Below are positions 9,027 to 20,262 of a stretch of 57,773 bases of DNA, in pieces (position 1 is the stretch's first letter; each line of letters opens with the position of its first letter). The notes below the pieces were generated by a model. That model had not been told where the DNA came from. It saw only the letters and a list, made by a program, of their open reading frames with translations, and searched no databases. The DNA is taken from NCBI GenBank assembly GCA_021287185.1, contig JAJTAZ010000010.1:1-57773 (forward strand), given 5' to 3'. Both the position numbers and the translations under genes were made by a program. The stretch comes from Burkholderiales bacterium. Its GTDB lineage: Bacteria > Pseudomonadota > Gammaproteobacteria > Burkholderiales > Burkholderiaceae.

Positions 9027-12000
9027 TGGGAGTGGGACAACCGCACACGCTTGAAACAATGCGCAGCAACCAATTGAATGCTGAGCAAACGGCCGTGGTC
9101 GCGCAGGTGATTGGCAAGTTTGGTACATACGCAACGCAACATACCCACATGGTCAGCGACAGCCGCAAGGTGCAAAAAGGCGATATTTTTGTGGCCTATC
9201 CGTTTGATCCCTTGGCGCACAACGATGCCAAACACGATGGGCGTAGTTATGCCGATACCGCTGTGCGCAACGGTGCACGCGCTTTACTCTGGCAATTGGA
9301 CGGTCAAGTTGCGGCAAAATTTTCTGTGCCTACGGGTGGCGTGGAAGACTTAAATCAATTGGCGGGGCATATCGCCAGTGCATATTACGGCAAGCCATCC
9401 GAGCACATGCGCATGGTGGCGGTAACAGGCACGAATGGTAAAACCTCGAGTGCGCAGTGGTTGGCGCAGATTCTGAGTCAGCATGGTTTGTCCTGCGGCA
9501 TCATGGGTACACTGGGTGTGGGCTTTCCCAATGCCATGGCGGAAACAGGGTTTACCACACCGCAGGCGGTCGAAGTGCATCGTTATTTGAACGACATGTG
9601 CGCCCAAGGTGCGCAAGCCATGGCGATGGAAGTCTCATCGCATGCGCTCACGCAAGGGCGGGTCAATGGGGTGGCATATGAGGTGGCATTGTTCACCAAT
9701 TTATCGCGTGATCATTTGGACTACCATGGCGATATGGACAGTTATGAGTCTGCCAAAGCCATGCTGTTTACTTGGAATACGCTTAAAAATGCGGTGATTA
9801 ATACCGATGATGTGGTTGGTTTGCGCTATGCGCAGATTGCCCAAGACAATGGCATCGTGGTGATTGGCTATGGTATGAATCCGCAGCCCGCAGGCATCGT
9901 GCAGTATCTACATGCCAGTCAAATTGACCAAGCTGGCGCGATGACGACATTCACGCTGGATATTGATGGGATTCAATACCCTGTGGCATCGCAGTTGGTG
10001 GGTGAATTCAATGTGATGAATCTGCTCGGCGTACTCGGCGTGTGTATGGCATTGGGTTTGGATGTGGCGCAATGTGTGGCCGATTGCGCGCACATCACAG
10101 CAGCCCCAGGGCGGATGCAGCGTTTTGGTGGCGAGGCGCAACCTTTGGTGGTGGTTGACTTTGCGCACACGCCCGATGCTTTGGAAAAAACTTTGTTGGC
10201 TTTGCGCCCGATTGCACAACAGCGCGGTGGTCGATTGATGTGTGTGTTTGGTTGCGGCGGTGATCGCGACGCGGGCAAGCGTCCACAAATGGGTGCGATT
10301 GCGCAAAAAATTGCCGATGTTGTTATGGTGACCTCAGACAATCCGCGCACCGAAAGCCCCGAAGTCATTATTCAAAATATTTTGGCGGGCATGGATTTGG
10401 GTATGCCCAATATTCACACCCAAGTGTTGCGTCCAACGGCGATTGCTCAAGTGCTGAGCGATGCGAGCGCACGTGATGTGGTGTTGGTTGCAGGCAAGGG
10501 CCACGAAGCTTATCAAGATGTGATGGGTGTGAAGCATCCGTATTCAGATTTAGAAACCGTGGCACAGGCTTTGAGCCAGTGGCAAGCGCCAAACAACTCA
10601 GGTGAATCGAAAATGAATGTTCGCCCAGCCCACATCATGGGTGATTTGGCACAAGCCAGTATTTGGATGGATGCTGTCCATGTTCAGGGCGATGCGAAGT
10701 TTGCGCACGTGAGCACCGACACGCGTACTTTCACGCCGAATGATTTGTTTATCGCGCTCAAAGGTGAGCGGTTTGATGCACATGATTTTTTAACGCAACT
10801 GCAAGCGGGACAAGTTGCTGCGGTGGTGGCTGAACGCGTACCTGAAGGCTTTGCCTTACCGTATGTTTTGGTCAAAGACACGCGTGCGGCATTGCAACAA
10901 CTCGCACAAAACTGGCGCGCGCAATTTGACATTCCCGTGCTGGTGGTGACAGGCAGCAATGGCAAAACCACGGTTAAAGAAATGTTGGCAGCCATCATGC
11001 AAGCCGCTTATGGTGAAGGCTATCTGGCAACGCGTGGCAATTTCAACAACGACATTGGCTTGCCCTTGACCTTGCTCAATTTAAATGACACGCATCAAAG
11101 CGCGGTGATTGAGTTGGGCATGAACCACCCAGGGGAAACTGCGCAACTGGCACCGATTGCCCAGCCAAGCATTGCGATCATCAACAACGCCCAACGCGAG
11201 CATCAAGAGTTCATGCAAACGGTTGAAGCCGTTGCCTTGGAGCACGCCGATGTGATTGACAGCATTGTTGATGGCGGCGTGGTGGTGTTTCCAGCGGACG
11301 ATGCATATGCGTCTATTTGGCGGGAGCGTGCTCAAGCGCGTGGTATCGCTGTTCATGACTTTAGTTTGAACGAATCGGTCAGTGCGATGTACAGCGCGCG
11401 TTATGAATTGGGTTTGTATGCCTCCACCGTGCAATTGGTCACGCCGATGGGGCAATGCACCACACAAATCAATACCCCAGGGGTGCACAATGTCCACAAC
11501 GCACTCGCGGCGTGTGCTGCGGTGACCGCGATGGGTTTGCCTTTGGAGGTGGTGGCGACGGGTTTGGCGAATTTTGTACCCGCCAAAGGTCGTTTGCAAA
11601 CCCATCAATTGGGTGCGGACTGTATCTTGATTGATGATACCTACAATGCCAATCCCGACTCGGTTTTGGCGGCGATAGAGGTTTTGGCAAATTCAGCAGG
11701 GCGCAAAATTTTAGTGCTCGGTGACATGGGTGAAGTCGGTGAAGACGGTGGCGCATTCCATGCGGAAATTGGCGCACACGCGGCACAGCGTGGCGTGAAC
11801 GTATTGTTGGCCACGGGCGAGATGATGCGTCAAGCCACTCAGGCATTTGGCGCAGGCGCGCAGCATTTTGATGATGTGGCGGGCATTGCCAACGTGGTTC
11901 GTGCGCACATGCAAAACGGTGCAAATACGGTTTTGGTCAAAGGCTCGCGCTTTATGGGCATGGAGCGTGTGGTCGATGAATTGCTGTTGGAGACAGCACA

Positions 12001-12046
12001 GAATATGCAGGACATGACAATAAAGGACACAAGCGATGCTACTTGA
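9026..12046 (+). CDS. murEF: Bifunctional MurE-MurF ligase fusion
   Basis: One continuous reading frame of about 1006 aa joins two consecutive Mur ligases. MurE (about 1-520) adds meso-diaminopimelate to UDP-MurNAc-L-Ala-D-Glu; it has P-loop GTNGKTS at about 135 and the DAP-recognition motif DNPR at 438-441. MurF (about 530-1006) adds D-Ala-D-Ala; its P-loop GSNGKTT is at about 643. The linker around NNSGESK is short. Fusions like this are known in some Burkholderiales. An in-frame ATG at 10613 has AGGTGA seven nt upstream, so free MurF might also be made. The start at 9026 overlaps the ftsI stop; an in-frame GTG lies at 9023. Confidence 0.95.
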   Translation: MGVGQPHTLETMRSNQLNAEQTAVVAQVIGKFGTYATQHTHMVSDSRKVQKGDIFVAYPFDPLAHNDAKHDGRSYADTAVRNGARALLWQLDGQVAAKFSVPTGGVEDLNQLAGHIASAYYGKPSEHMRMVAVTGTNGKTSSAQWLAQILSQHGLSCGIMGTLGVGFPNAMAETGFTTPQAVEVHRYLNDMCAQGAQAMAMEVSSHALTQGRVNGVAYEVALFTNLSRDHLDYHGDMDSYESAKAMLFTWNTLKNAVINTDDVVGLRYAQIAQDNGIVVIGYGMNPQPAGIVQYLHASQIDQAGAMTTFTLDIDGIQYPVASQLVGEFNVMNLLGVLGVCMALGLDVAQCVADCAHITAAPGRMQRFGGEAQPLVVVDFAHTPDALEKTLLALRPIAQQRGGRLMCVFGCGGDRDAGKRPQMGAIAQKIADVVMVTSDNPRTESPEVIIQNILAGMDLGMPNIHTQVLRPTAIAQVLSDASARDVVLVAGKGHEAYQDVMGVKHPYSDLETVAQALSQWQAPNNSGESKMNVRPAHIMGDLAQASIWMDAVHVQGDAKFAHVSTDTRTFTPNDLFIALKGERFDAHDFLTQLQAGQVAAVVAERVPEGFALPYVLVKDTRAALQQLAQNWRAQFDIPVLVVTGSNGKTTVKEMLAAIMQAAYGEGYLATRGNFNNDIGLPLTLLNLNDTHQSAVIELGMNHPGETAQLAPIAQPSIAIINNAQREHQEFMQTVEAVALEHADVIDSIVDGGVVVFPADDAYASIWRERAQARGIAVHDFSLNESVSAMYSARYELGLYASTVQLVTPMGQCTTQINTPGVHNVHNALAACAAVTAMGLPLEVVATGLANFVPAKGRLQTHQLGADCILIDDTYNANPDSVLAAIEVLANSAGRKILVLGDMGEVGEDGGAFHAEIGAHAAQRGVNVLLATGEMMRQATQAFGAGAQHFDDVAGIANVVRAHMQNGANTVLVKGSRFMGMERVVDELLLETAQNMQDMTIKDTSDAT
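10600..10615 (+). promoter_or_regulatory. Internal ribosome binding site and ATG at the MurE/MurF junction
   Basis: AGGTGA (10600-10605), a 7-nt spacer and an in-frame ATG (10613) lie exactly where a separate MurF would begin ([13 protein letters not shown]). This looks like the ancestral murF start kept inside the fusion. Whether it is still used is not known. Confidence 0.5.
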
Positions 12047-13214
12047 ATTGGCCAAATGGCTTTCCCAACTCTCGCCTGAGACCCGCTTTTTTGCGGTATT
12101 CAACTATTTAACTTTGCGTGCTTTGCTGGCAATGGCGACTGCGCTGATTATTGGCTTGGTCGCAGGGCCGCGCGTGATTCGTCGTTTGGCGGAAATGAAA
12201 TTTGGTCAAGCGGTGCGCACCGACGGGCCGCAAACCCATTTGGTCAAACAAGGCACACCGACCATGGGTGGCGTGTTGATTTTAATCAGCATTGGGATTT
12301 CGGTGTTGTTGTGGGCGGATTTATCCAACCGTTTTATTTGGATATTGATGCTGGTGACCATGGGTTTTGGCTGGGTGGGTTGGGCGGATGACTACCGCAA
12401 AATCGTTAATCGTGACCCGAATGGCATGCCCTCGCGTGAAAAATATATGTGGCAAACCATCATCGGTGTGATTGCCGCGATTGGCTTGGCGTTCTCGGTG
12501 TCCGCAGGCGCGGAAGGACACACCTTGGCTTTGTTTTGGAAATGGTTGGGCTCAGGCATGACCATGCCGCTGCCGAACAAAGCCGATTTGATTGTGCCGT
12601 TTTTTAAGACCATCAGTATGCCACTGGGTGTTTTTGGTTTTATGTTGTTGGCGTATTTTGTGATTGTCGGCACGAGCAATGCGGTCAACCTCACCGATGG
12701 TTTGGATGGCTTGGCAATCATGCCTACCGTGATGGTCGGTGTGGCTTTGGGAATTTTTGCCTACGTTGAAGGCAACTTTAAATACGCGAATTATTTGTTA
12801 TTGCCGAACATCAAAGGCGCGGGCGAAGTGCTGGTCTTTTGCGCGGCGATGGCGGGTGCTGGTTTGGCATTTTTGTGGTTCAACGCCTATCCTGCACAAG
12901 TATTCATGGGCGACGTCGGTGCGTTGGCATTGGGTGGCGCGCTCGGCACGATTGCGGTGATTGTGCGTCAAGAATTGGTGTTGTTCATCATGGGTGGTGT
13001 GTTTGTGGTGGAAACTTTGTCGGTCGCGGCGCAGGTTTTGTACTTTAAATACACCAAGAAACGCTACGGGCAGGGCAGAAGGATTTTGCTGATGGCACCG
13101 CTGCACCACCACTATGAACAAAAAGGTTGGCGCGAGACTCAGGTTGTGGTGCGTTTTTGGATTATTACCATCATGTTGGTGTTGATTGGTTTGGCCAGTT
13201 TGAAAATTCGATAA
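12036..13214 (+). CDS. mraY: Phospho-N-acetylmuramoyl-pentapeptide-transferase
   Basis: Integral membrane enzyme that moves phospho-MurNAc-pentapeptide onto undecaprenyl phosphate to make lipid I. At 392 aa with about ten hydrophobic segments it is the usual size. Diagnostic motifs are ADDYRK (Asp-Asp pair), [22 protein letters not shown] and the PLHHHYE triple-histidine motif. The start overlaps the murEF end by 11 nt, so it is translationally coupled. Confidence 0.97.
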   Translation: MLLELAKWLSQLSPETRFFAVFNYLTLRALLAMATALIIGLVAGPRVIRRLAEMKFGQAVRTDGPQTHLVKQGTPTMGGVLILISIGISVLLWADLSNRFIWILMLVTMGFGWVGWADDYRKIVNRDPNGMPSREKYMWQTIIGVIAAIGLAFSVSAGAEGHTLALFWKWLGSGMTMPLPNKADLIVPFFKTISMPLGVFGFMLLAYFVIVGTSNAVNLTDGLDGLAIMPTVMVGVALGIFAYVEGNFKYANYLLLPNIKGAGEVLVFCAAMAGAGLAFLWFNAYPAQVFMGDVGALALGGALGTIAVIVRQELVLFIMGGVFVVETLSVAAQVLYFKYTKKRYGQGRRILLMAPLHHHYEQKGWRETQVVVRFWIITIMLVLIGLASLKIR

Positions 13215-13236
13215 GTTTGATAGTTAGGTAACGACA

Positions 13237-14703
13237 ATGACACAAAATAGATTGGTGATTGGATTGGGTGAGTCGGGCATGGCACTGGTGCGCCATGCCA
13301 TGCGTACTGCCACGCCTGTCACGGTCTATGATTCGCGCCAAGCCCCTGCGCAACTGCCCGCACTCAAAGAAAAATACCCCGATGTGACTGCGCATTGCGG
13401 CGCGTTTGATACGGCGTATTTGGACGGCGTGAGCGAAGTGGTACTCAGCCCTGGGTTGAGTCCACACGCCGAACCGCTGAAAACCATTTTGGCTTTGGCA
13501 AACGAGCGAGCGATTCCTGTATTCGGCGAGTTGGCGGTGTTTACCCGTGCTTTGGATGATTTAAAACACTCGCAAAACTACTCGCCTAAAGTATTGGTGG
13601 TGACAGGAACCAATGGTAAAACCACGGTGACTTCGCTGACGCGACACTTGTGTCACTCTGTCGGCGTGCGTGCACTGGCCGCGGGCAACATCAGCCCATC
13701 GATGCTCGATGCGCTGTGTGATGCATTGGACAATGAGGCTTTGCCTGACGTTTGGGTGTTGGAGTTGTCGAGTTTTCAACTGCAATTTGCCCAAGGCTTC
13801 AATCCCAATGTGGCAACGGTGTTGAATATCTCGCAAGACCACCTTGATTGGCATGCGGACATGGCGGAATACGCGCAGGCAAAAGCCCATGTTTTTGGCG
13901 CGGACACTGTGCAAGTGCTCAATCGCGATGACGCAGCGGTGATGGCGATGGCGAAACCATCGTCCATACAAATGAATTTTGGCATCCACGCACCGACTGT
14001 CTCAGGTGATTACGGTTTGTGGCGCGAAGGCGGTATGGATTGGCTGAGTGTTGCTTTGGCTGATGATGTCATCGTGGAAAAGAAAAAACGTGGTCAAGCG
14101 GTAACGCCTGTTGAAATTACCCTACAGCGTCTGATGCCAGCCGATGCCTTGCAGATTCGCGGGCGACACAACGCGATGAATGCGCTCGCAGCATTGGCAT
14201 TGTGTCGAGCGATTGATTTGCCTTTGGCAAAACTGTTGCACGGTTTGCGTGATTATGCGGGCGAGCCACACCGCGTACAGTGGATTGCCAACATCAACGG
14301 GGTTGATTTTTATGATGACTCCAAGGGCACGAATGTCGGCGCGAGTTTGGCGGCGATTGAGGGTTTGGGGCAAAAAATCGTCTTGGTTGCGGGTGGCGAT
14401 GGCAAAGGACAAGATTTCGCGCCCATGGTGGATGCGATTAAAGTCCATGTGGTGCGGGTGTGTTTAATTGGCAAAGATGCTGGATTGATTGAAAAAGCGT
14501 GGCAAGGCTGTGGTGTGCCGATACAGGTGTTTGATGATTTAGAAGCGGCAACTTTAGCCGCTGCGCAAGCCGCACAGGCAGGGCAAGCCGTTTTGCTCTC
14601 GCCTGCATGTGCGAGCTTGGATATGTTTAAAAATTATGCGCATCGTGCGCAGGTGTTTGTCGATGTGGTGCGTGCGTGGGCAAACGATATGGGACAGGTG
14701 TGA
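13237..14703 (+). CDS. murD: UDP-N-acetylmuramoyl-L-alanine--D-glutamate ligase
   Basis: Cytoplasmic ATP-dependent ligase that adds D-glutamate to UDP-MurNAc-L-Ala. At 488 aa it has a Rossmann-like N-terminal domain, the central ATPase domain with GTNGKTT (124-130), and a C-terminal ligase domain with DDSKGTNVGA and SPACASLDMF. It lies 22 nt after mraY in the same transcription unit. Confidence 0.97.
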   Translation: MTQNRLVIGLGESGMALVRHAMRTATPVTVYDSRQAPAQLPALKEKYPDVTAHCGAFDTAYLDGVSEVVLSPGLSPHAEPLKTILALANERAIPVFGELAVFTRALDDLKHSQNYSPKVLVVTGTNGKTTVTSLTRHLCHSVGVRALAAGNISPSMLDALCDALDNEALPDVWVLELSSFQLQFAQGFNPNVATVLNISQDHLDWHADMAEYAQAKAHVFGADTVQVLNRDDAAVMAMAKPSSIQMNFGIHAPTVSGDYGLWREGGMDWLSVALADDVIVEKKKRGQAVTPVEITLQRLMPADALQIRGRHNAMNALAALALCRAIDLPLAKLLHGLRDYAGEPHRVQWIANINGVDFYDDSKGTNVGASLAAIEGLGQKIVLVAGGDGKGQDFAPMVDAIKVHVVRVCLIGKDAGLIEKAWQGCGVPIQVFDDLEAATLAAAQAAQAGQAVLLSPACASLDMFKNYAHRAQVFVDVVRAWANDMGQV

Positions 14704-14707
14704 GGTC

Positions 14708-15958
14708 ATGCGAATTTTAAGTTGGTTGGGCATGGGGAATCAAAATCAGAACAATGGTTCTGATTGGTCACGCTCGTCCGCGCGCAATTCAGCATGGCAA
14801 GATGTGGATCCTGTGTTGTTGTGGGTGCCTGTTTTGTTGATGTTCTTTGGTTTGATTATGGTGTATTCAGCGAGCATTGCGCTGCCTGATTCGCCGAAAT
14901 ACCACAATTATTCGCGCTATTCATTTTTCATCAAACATGCCTTGAGCATCGGTGTGGGTTTGTTTGTCGCGTTGTTGGGGCTTAAAACTTCGACAGAAAC
15001 CTGGCAAAAATTAGCACCTGTGGGTTTGATTGTGGCGATTGTTTTGTTGGTGATTGTATTGATTCCGCATGTGGGTTTACGCGTCAATGGTGCACGCCGC
15101 TGGCTGCCTTTGGGAATTATGAATTTCCAACCATCAGAGTTGATGAAACTCGCGGCGTGTTTTTATGCGGCAGACTTTTGTGTGCGCAAAAATGCCGACA
15201 TTCGCGACATCACCAAAGGAATTTTACCGATGGTGGTGGTGCTCGGTATGACCTCGTTGCTGTTGCTGTTGGAGCCCGATATGGGCGCGCTGATGGTGAT
15301 TGCCATGATTACTTTGGGTGTGATTTTCCTTGGGGGGGTCAATTACAAAGTATTCGGTGCGCTGTTTGCGACGATGGTGGCGGCATTCGCGGCTTTGGTG
15401 ATTTTTACGCCGTGGCGTGCCAAACGAATTTTTGCTTACTTAAATCCATGGGATGAAGAAAATGCCCAAGGCGGTGCTTATCAGTTGACTCAGTCATTGA
15501 TTGCCTTTGGGCGTGGTGAGTTGTGGGGGCAGGGTTTGGGCGCGTCGGTACAAAAAATGTTTTATTTGCCCGAAGCGCACACCGATTTCATCATGGCCGT
15601 GATTGGTGAAGAGTTTGGTTTATTGGGTGTGTGGGCGGTGATAGCGGCGTTTACCTTATTGGTGTACAAAATGTTTATGGTGGCGCGTGAGGCGATGGTG
15701 TTTGAGCGCAACTTTCAAGCACTGGCAGTGCAAGGCATTGCGATTTGGTTGGGCGTGCAAAGTTTTATCAATATTGGCGTGAATATGGGCATGTTGCCAA
15801 CCAAAGGTTTGACCTTGCCGTTTATCAGTTATGGTGGCAGTGCCTTGATGTTCAATTGTTTGGCCATGGCATTTGTATTGCGTGTGGATTATGAAAACCG
15901 CTGTATCAAGCGCGGCGATTATCAGCGCAAAAATGCGCAACAAGGACGAGTGGTATGA
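14708..15958 (+). CDS. ftsW: Septal peptidoglycan polymerase FtsW
   Basis: SEDS-family glycosyltransferase that polymerises lipid II at the septum with FtsI. At 416 aa with about ten membrane segments it is the expected size. Motifs include MVYSAS in the first helix, GARRWLPLG, FQPSELMKL and the C-terminal LPFISYGGSALM. I chose ATG 14708, four nt after the murD stop, rather than an upstream in-frame ATG inside murD. The upstream extension is charged, has no membrane character and is just murD read in another frame. Confidence 0.95.
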   Translation: MRILSWLGMGNQNQNNGSDWSRSSARNSAWQDVDPVLLWVPVLLMFFGLIMVYSASIALPDSPKYHNYSRYSFFIKHALSIGVGLFVALLGLKTSTETWQKLAPVGLIVAIVLLVIVLIPHVGLRVNGARRWLPLGIMNFQPSELMKLAACFYAADFCVRKNADIRDITKGILPMVVVLGMTSLLLLLEPDMGALMVIAMITLGVIFLGGVNYKVFGALFATMVAAFAALVIFTPWRAKRIFAYLNPWDEENAQGGAYQLTQSLIAFGRGELWGQGLGASVQKMFYLPEAHTDFIMAVIGEEFGLLGVWAVIAAFTLLVYKMFMVAREAMVFERNFQALAVQGIAIWLGVQSFINIGVNMGMLPTKGLTLPFISYGGSALMFNCLAMAFVLRVDYENRCIKRGDYQRKNAQQGRVV

Positions 15959-17061
15959 GTACTTCTAAAACCATATTGATTATGGCGGGCGGCACAGGCG
16001 GGCATATCATGCCTGGGTTGGCTGTGGCACAAGCATTGACCGATGCAGGGCACACCGTCGCATGGTTAGGGGGTACAGGTGGCGTGGACAATCCCTCGAT
16101 GGAGTCACGTTTGGTACCACAACATGGCTACGATTTTCATGGTGTTGCCTTTGGTGGGGTACGTGGTAAGGGGCTACAAACCAAACTGCTTGCGCCATTT
16201 CGATTGCTTAAAGCCATCGCGCAAACGCGTAAAGTGTATCAACGTGTTCGTCCCGATGTGGTGCTGGGTATGGGGGGGTACATCACCGTTCCTGGTGGTT
16301 TGACCGCTAAATTAACGGGCGTTCCAATTGTCTTGCATGAACAAAATTCGATTGCAGGCATGTCAAATCAATTGCTGGCAAAAATTGCCAAACGGGTATT
16401 GACGGGATTCCCCAATGTATTCGAAAAAGGTGAATGGGTCGGTAATCCCGTGAAACAGGTGATTGCTGACATTGCCGACCCAAAAACACGCTTTGCAGAA
16501 CGCACGGGGCAATTAAAGTTGGCGGTGATTGGCGGCAGTTTGGGCGCACAAGCGTTGAACAGTGTCGTACCAAAGGCTTTGGCATTGATTAACGAGAATG
16601 AACGCCCTGAAGTTGTGCATCAATCGGGGGAAAAACAAATCGAGCAACTGCGTGCCAATTATGCACAAACAGGTGTACAGGGCGATTGCCGCGCATTTAT
16701 TGATGACATGGCAAATTTATACGGTGGTGTGGATTTGATGATTTGTCGCGCAGGCGCGATGACCGTGGCAGAGTTGGCCAGCGCGGGTGTTGCCAGTGTG
16801 CTGGTCCCATTTCCACATGCGGTGGATGACCATCAAACCGCCAACGCGCAGTTATTGGTCAAAGCGGGCGCGGGTGTGTTGATGACACAAAATGAATTGA
16901 CAGCTGAGAAACTGGCGGATTATCTGCGTGGGTTGACCCGCGCACAGTTGCTCGAACAAGCGGTGCGAGCACGCAGCGTTGCCAAACCACATGCAACACA
17001 AGATGTGGCCAATGTGTGCTTGGAAGTTGCAGGTGTAAAAAATATTGAAAGCAAGCTATGA
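15955..17061 (+). CDS. murG: UDP-GlcNAc:lipid I N-acetylglucosaminyltransferase MurG
   Basis: Peripheral membrane glycosyltransferase that converts lipid I to lipid II. At 368 aa it has the N-terminal GGTGGHI motif (12-18), LHEQNSIAG in the middle, and C-terminal [10 protein letters not shown] and [14 protein letters not shown] that bind the donor nucleotide sugar. It overlaps ftsW by 4 nt and murC by 4 nt (ATGA in both cases). Confidence 0.97.
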   Translation: MSTSKTILIMAGGTGGHIMPGLAVAQALTDAGHTVAWLGGTGGVDNPSMESRLVPQHGYDFHGVAFGGVRGKGLQTKLLAPFRLLKAIAQTRKVYQRVRPDVVLGMGGYITVPGGLTAKLTGVPIVLHEQNSIAGMSNQLLAKIAKRVLTGFPNVFEKGEWVGNPVKQVIADIADPKTRFAERTGQLKLAVIGGSLGAQALNSVVPKALALINENERPEVVHQSGEKQIEQLRANYAQTGVQGDCRAFIDDMANLYGGVDLMICRAGAMTVAELASAGVASVLVPFPHAVDDHQTANAQLLVKAGAGVLMTQNELTAEKLADYLRGLTRAQLLEQAVRARSVAKPHATQDVANVCLEVAGVKNIESKL

Positions 17062-18473
17062 AACATAGAATTGAGAACATCCATTTCGTTGGGATTGGTG
17101 GCGCGGGGATGAGCGGCATCGCTGAGGTGCTGCTCAACTTGGACTATAAAATCACGGGTTCGGATGTGGCAGAGAATGCCAACGTGAAACGTCTGCGCAG
17201 TTTGGGGGCGAGTGTGGCGCTTGGTCACGCAGAGGAAAATGTACAAAATGCCGATGTGTTGGTGGTCTCGACGGCGATTGATGAAAACAATCCTGAAATC
17301 CTCGCGGCGCGCATGCGCAAAATTCCGATTGTGCCACGCGCAGTGATGTTGGCTGAATTGATGCGCTTCAAACGCGGCATTGGCATTGCGGGCACGCACG
17401 GCAAAACCACCACCACCTCATTGGTGGCGAGCGTGATGGGCGAGGGCGGGTTGGATCCAACCTTTGTGATTGGCGGCAAACTCAACAGTGCGGGTGTGAA
17501 TGCGCGTTTGGGCAAAGGCGATTACATCGTGGCTGAGGCCGATGAGTCGGATGCGTCCTTCCTACACCTATCGGTTACGATTGCGGTCATCACCAATATT
17601 GACCAAGACCACATGGACACCTATGACCATGACTTTAACAAATTAAAAGAGGCGTTTGTCGCATTCACGCGTAGCTTGCCATTTTATGGTGCGGCGATTG
17701 TCTGCATTGACGATGCGAACGTGCGCGAAATTGTGCCGAAGTTGTCCAAAACCGTGATTACTTATGGTTTGAGCGAGGACGCGAATGTGCGCGCGTATGA
17801 CGTGCAAGACGCTCATGGACAAATGAAATTCAAAGTGGCACGCACGGGTTTTGGCGAAGATTTACCTGATTTGGATGTGACCTTGAATTTACCCGGCTTG
17901 CACAATGTGCGCAACGCGCTGGCGGCAATTGCCGTGGGTACGGAAGTCGATGTGGACGACGCGGCGATTTGTAAAGCTTTGGCAGAATTCAACGGTGTGG
18001 GACGACGTTTCCAACGTTACGGACAGGTCAAGGTGGCTGAGGCAAATGGTGGTGGTCAATTCACCTTGATTGATGACTACGGTCATCATCCTGTGGAAAT
18101 GGCGGCGACGCTGGCGGCAGCGCGTGGAGCATTTCCGAATCAGCGGATTGTATTGGCGTTTCAACCGCACCGCTACACGCGCACGCGCGACTGCTTTGAA
18201 GATTTTGTCAAAGTGCTCTCAGGCGCGGATGGGGTTATCTTGACTGAGGTGTATGCGGCATCTGAGTCGCCGATTGTGGCAGCGGATGGACGCTCACTCG
18301 CACGCGCGCTGCGCGTTGCGGGCAAAGTAGAACCCGTGTTTGTAGAAGAAATCAGCAGTGTGCCACAAGCGATTGCAGATTTTGCACGCAATGGTGATGT
18401 GGTGATTTGTATGGGTGCAGGCTCAATCGGCGCGGTGGCAGGTAAAACCGTCGAATTGATGGGACAGGCGTAA
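17058..18473 (+). CDS. murC: UDP-N-acetylmuramate--L-alanine ligase
   Basis: First of the Mur ligases, adding L-alanine to UDP-MurNAc in the cytoplasm. At 471 aa it has a Rossmann domain ([17 protein letters not shown], near the N-terminus), P-loop GTHGKTTT (112-119), then [11 protein letters not shown] and FQPHRYTRT in the later domains. It overlaps murG by 4 nt and is followed by ddl after 13 nt. Confidence 0.97.
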   Translation: MKHRIENIHFVGIGGAGMSGIAEVLLNLDYKITGSDVAENANVKRLRSLGASVALGHAEENVQNADVLVVSTAIDENNPEILAARMRKIPIVPRAVMLAELMRFKRGIGIAGTHGKTTTTSLVASVMGEGGLDPTFVIGGKLNSAGVNARLGKGDYIVAEADESDASFLHLSVTIAVITNIDQDHMDTYDHDFNKLKEAFVAFTRSLPFYGAAIVCIDDANVREIVPKLSKTVITYGLSEDANVRAYDVQDAHGQMKFKVARTGFGEDLPDLDVTLNLPGLHNVRNALAAIAVGTEVDVDDAAICKALAEFNGVGRRFQRYGQVKVAEANGGGQFTLIDDYGHHPVEMAATLAAARGAFPNQRIVLAFQPHRYTRTRDCFEDFVKVLSGADGVILTEVYAASESPIVAADGRSLARALRVAGKVEPVFVEEISSVPQAIADFARNGDVVICMGAGSIGAVAGKTVELMGQA

Positions 18474-18486
18474 AGAAGAGAACAAC

Positions 18487-19458
18487 ATGGCGACAGATAC
18501 ATACAATTTCGGCAAGGTGGCGGTGCTCTACGGTGGGATTTCCGCCGAGCGCGAAGTATCGCTCAAGTCAGGCGCAATGGTGCACGCGGCTTTGGTCAAG
18601 CAGGGCGTGGACGCGCATTTATTTGATACGGGTGAGCGCGATATTTTTGAGTTGAAAACTCAAGGCTTTGAGCGTGCGTACATCGCATTGCATGGGCGTT
18701 TTGGTGAAGATGGTACGGTGCAAGGCGCGTTGGAATTGATGCACATCCCCTATACGGGCAGTGGTGTGATGGCCAGTTCGTTGGCGATGGACAAAGTGCG
18801 CACCAAGCAAATTTGGTTGCAAGCGGGTTTACAAACACCCAATTACGTGGTTTTGGCGCGCGGGGAAAGCGTGAATGTGTCGAGCATAGTGGCACAACTT
18901 GGCATGCCATTGTTTGTCAAACCACCATTGGAAGGCTCATCGGTTGGGGCAGGCAAAGTCACTCGTGCAGAAGATTTACAAGCAGCGTGTGAATTGGCAT
19001 GGCGTTATGACACCCACGCGTTGATTGAACAATGTATTGAAGGGCGTGAAACCACCTGCGCTATTTTGGGTTCGAGCAAGGATGCGCGTGCGTTGCCACT
19101 GGTTGAAATCATTGCGCCCGATGGCAATTATGATTTTGAACACAAATACTTGAGCAATGACACGGTGTATGAATGCCCTGCGAAGTTGTCGGATGAATTG
19201 ACCATGCGCATTCAAAACATGGTGGTCAATGCCTACCGAGTGTTGGGTTGTGCGGGTTGGGGGCGCGCAGAGGTTTTGGTACGTGCATCGGACAATGAAC
19301 CTTTTTTATTGGAGATGAATACTTCTCCCGGCATGACCGACCACTCGCTGGTACCCATGGCGGCGCGTGCGGTGGGCATGAGTTATGAGCAGTTGGTGAT
19401 GACGATTTTGGCAGATGCGCGTTTGCATGTATTGCACACACCTGCGCGAAATCAATAA
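18487..19458 (+). CDS. ddl: D-alanine--D-alanine ligase
   Basis: ATP-grasp enzyme that makes the D-Ala-D-Ala dipeptide consumed by the MurF half of MurEF. At 323 aa it is of the DdlB type usually found in dcw clusters. Visible motifs are LYGGISAEREVSLKSG, HGRFGEDGTVQG, FVKPPLEGSSVG and the metal-binding LLEMNTSPGMT. It follows murC by 13 nt and precedes ftsQ by 6 nt. Confidence 0.96.
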   Translation: MATDTYNFGKVAVLYGGISAEREVSLKSGAMVHAALVKQGVDAHLFDTGERDIFELKTQGFERAYIALHGRFGEDGTVQGALELMHIPYTGSGVMASSLAMDKVRTKQIWLQAGLQTPNYVVLARGESVNVSSIVAQLGMPLFVKPPLEGSSVGAGKVTRAEDLQAACELAWRYDTHALIEQCIEGRETTCAILGSSKDARALPLVEIIAPDGNYDFEHKYLSNDTVYECPAKLSDELTMRIQNMVVNAYRVLGCAGWGRAEVLVRASDNEPFLLEMNTSPGMTDHSLVPMAARAVGMSYEQLVMTILADARLHVLHTPARNQ

Positions 19459-19464
19459 GGAACC

Positions 19465-20262
19465 ATGATGCAAGGCTTTTGGGACGACATCGGTTTAATG
19501 CAGGCAGTCACGCGGATGATGCTGTGGGTGGCGGCAGCGTTGTTGATGATTGCCTGTGTGGGCTGGTTTTTGCAACGCCCCTTTTTTGCCATTAACCAAT
19601 TTCGTTTCGTCGGCGATGTGGCGCAATTGGAAGCAAAGCCGACGCATGATTTGATTGAGCAGAATTTAGGACAAGGTTTATCGGGTGGTTTCTTTTCGAT
19701 GAATTTGTATCAAGTGCAAAACAGTTTGCAGAATTTGGGTTGGGTCAAAAGCACTTCAGTGCGTAAGGTTTGGCCGCATGCGATTGAAATCCACATCACT
19801 GAGTACACACCTTTGGCGATTTGGAAAGACCGCTACCTCAGTCCTGAAGGGCAATTGTTTGCAACGCGTTTGAGTGATACGCAGCGCGCACAGCTCATCG
19901 AAGCCGAGGGACCCGATGCAGCATCAAAATTGGTAGCGGAGCAAATTCCTGTGATACAGCAGTGGTTTGCGCCTTTGGGCTGGACGGTGAAGAAAGTGGT
20001 TTTGTCTGAGCGATACAGTTGGCGAGTGGGTTTTAGTAATGGGGCGTGGGTTGAACTGGGGCGTGCGGACACGCCGAATGCTTTAGAAGAGCGGGTACAT
20101 CGCTTGCAACAGTCGATGAACTTTGTACAAGAAAATATTGGGAACACAGGTGCATACATTGATTTGCGTTATCCCAACGGATTTGCGATGCGTTCGGATA
20201 CATTGCGTCGCGTGGCAACCAATACAGAAACTATGATGAATACAGGTGAAAAACATGAATGA
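19465..20262 (+). CDS. ftsQ: Cell division protein FtsQ
   Basis: Bitopic divisome protein that recruits FtsL-FtsB. At 265 aa it has a short cytoplasmic tail, one membrane helix (about 16-37), a POTRA domain (from about 41, FAINQFRFVGDV) and a periplasmic beta domain. AAGGA precedes tandem ATG codons at 19465 and 19468; spacing slightly favours the second. The stop overlaps the start of ftsA by 8 nt. Confidence 0.94.
   Translation: MMQGFWDDIGLMQAVTRMMLWVAAALLMIACVGWFLQRPFFAINQFRFVGDVAQLEAKPTHDLIEQNLGQGLSGGFFSMNLYQVQNSLQNLGWVKSTSVRKVWPHAIEIHITEYTPLAIWKDRYLSPEGQLFATRLSDTQRAQLIEAEGPDAASKLVAEQIPVIQQWFAPLGWTVKKVVLSERYSWRVGFSNGAWVELGRADTPNALEERVHRLQQSMNFVQENIGNTGAYIDLRYPNGFAMRSDTLRRVATNTETMMNTGEKHE

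Noticed and set aside
16266-16276. G-runs in murG and ftsW as contingency tracts
   Set aside because: The runs of seven G encode conserved glycines in essential genes, so frame switching is not plausible.
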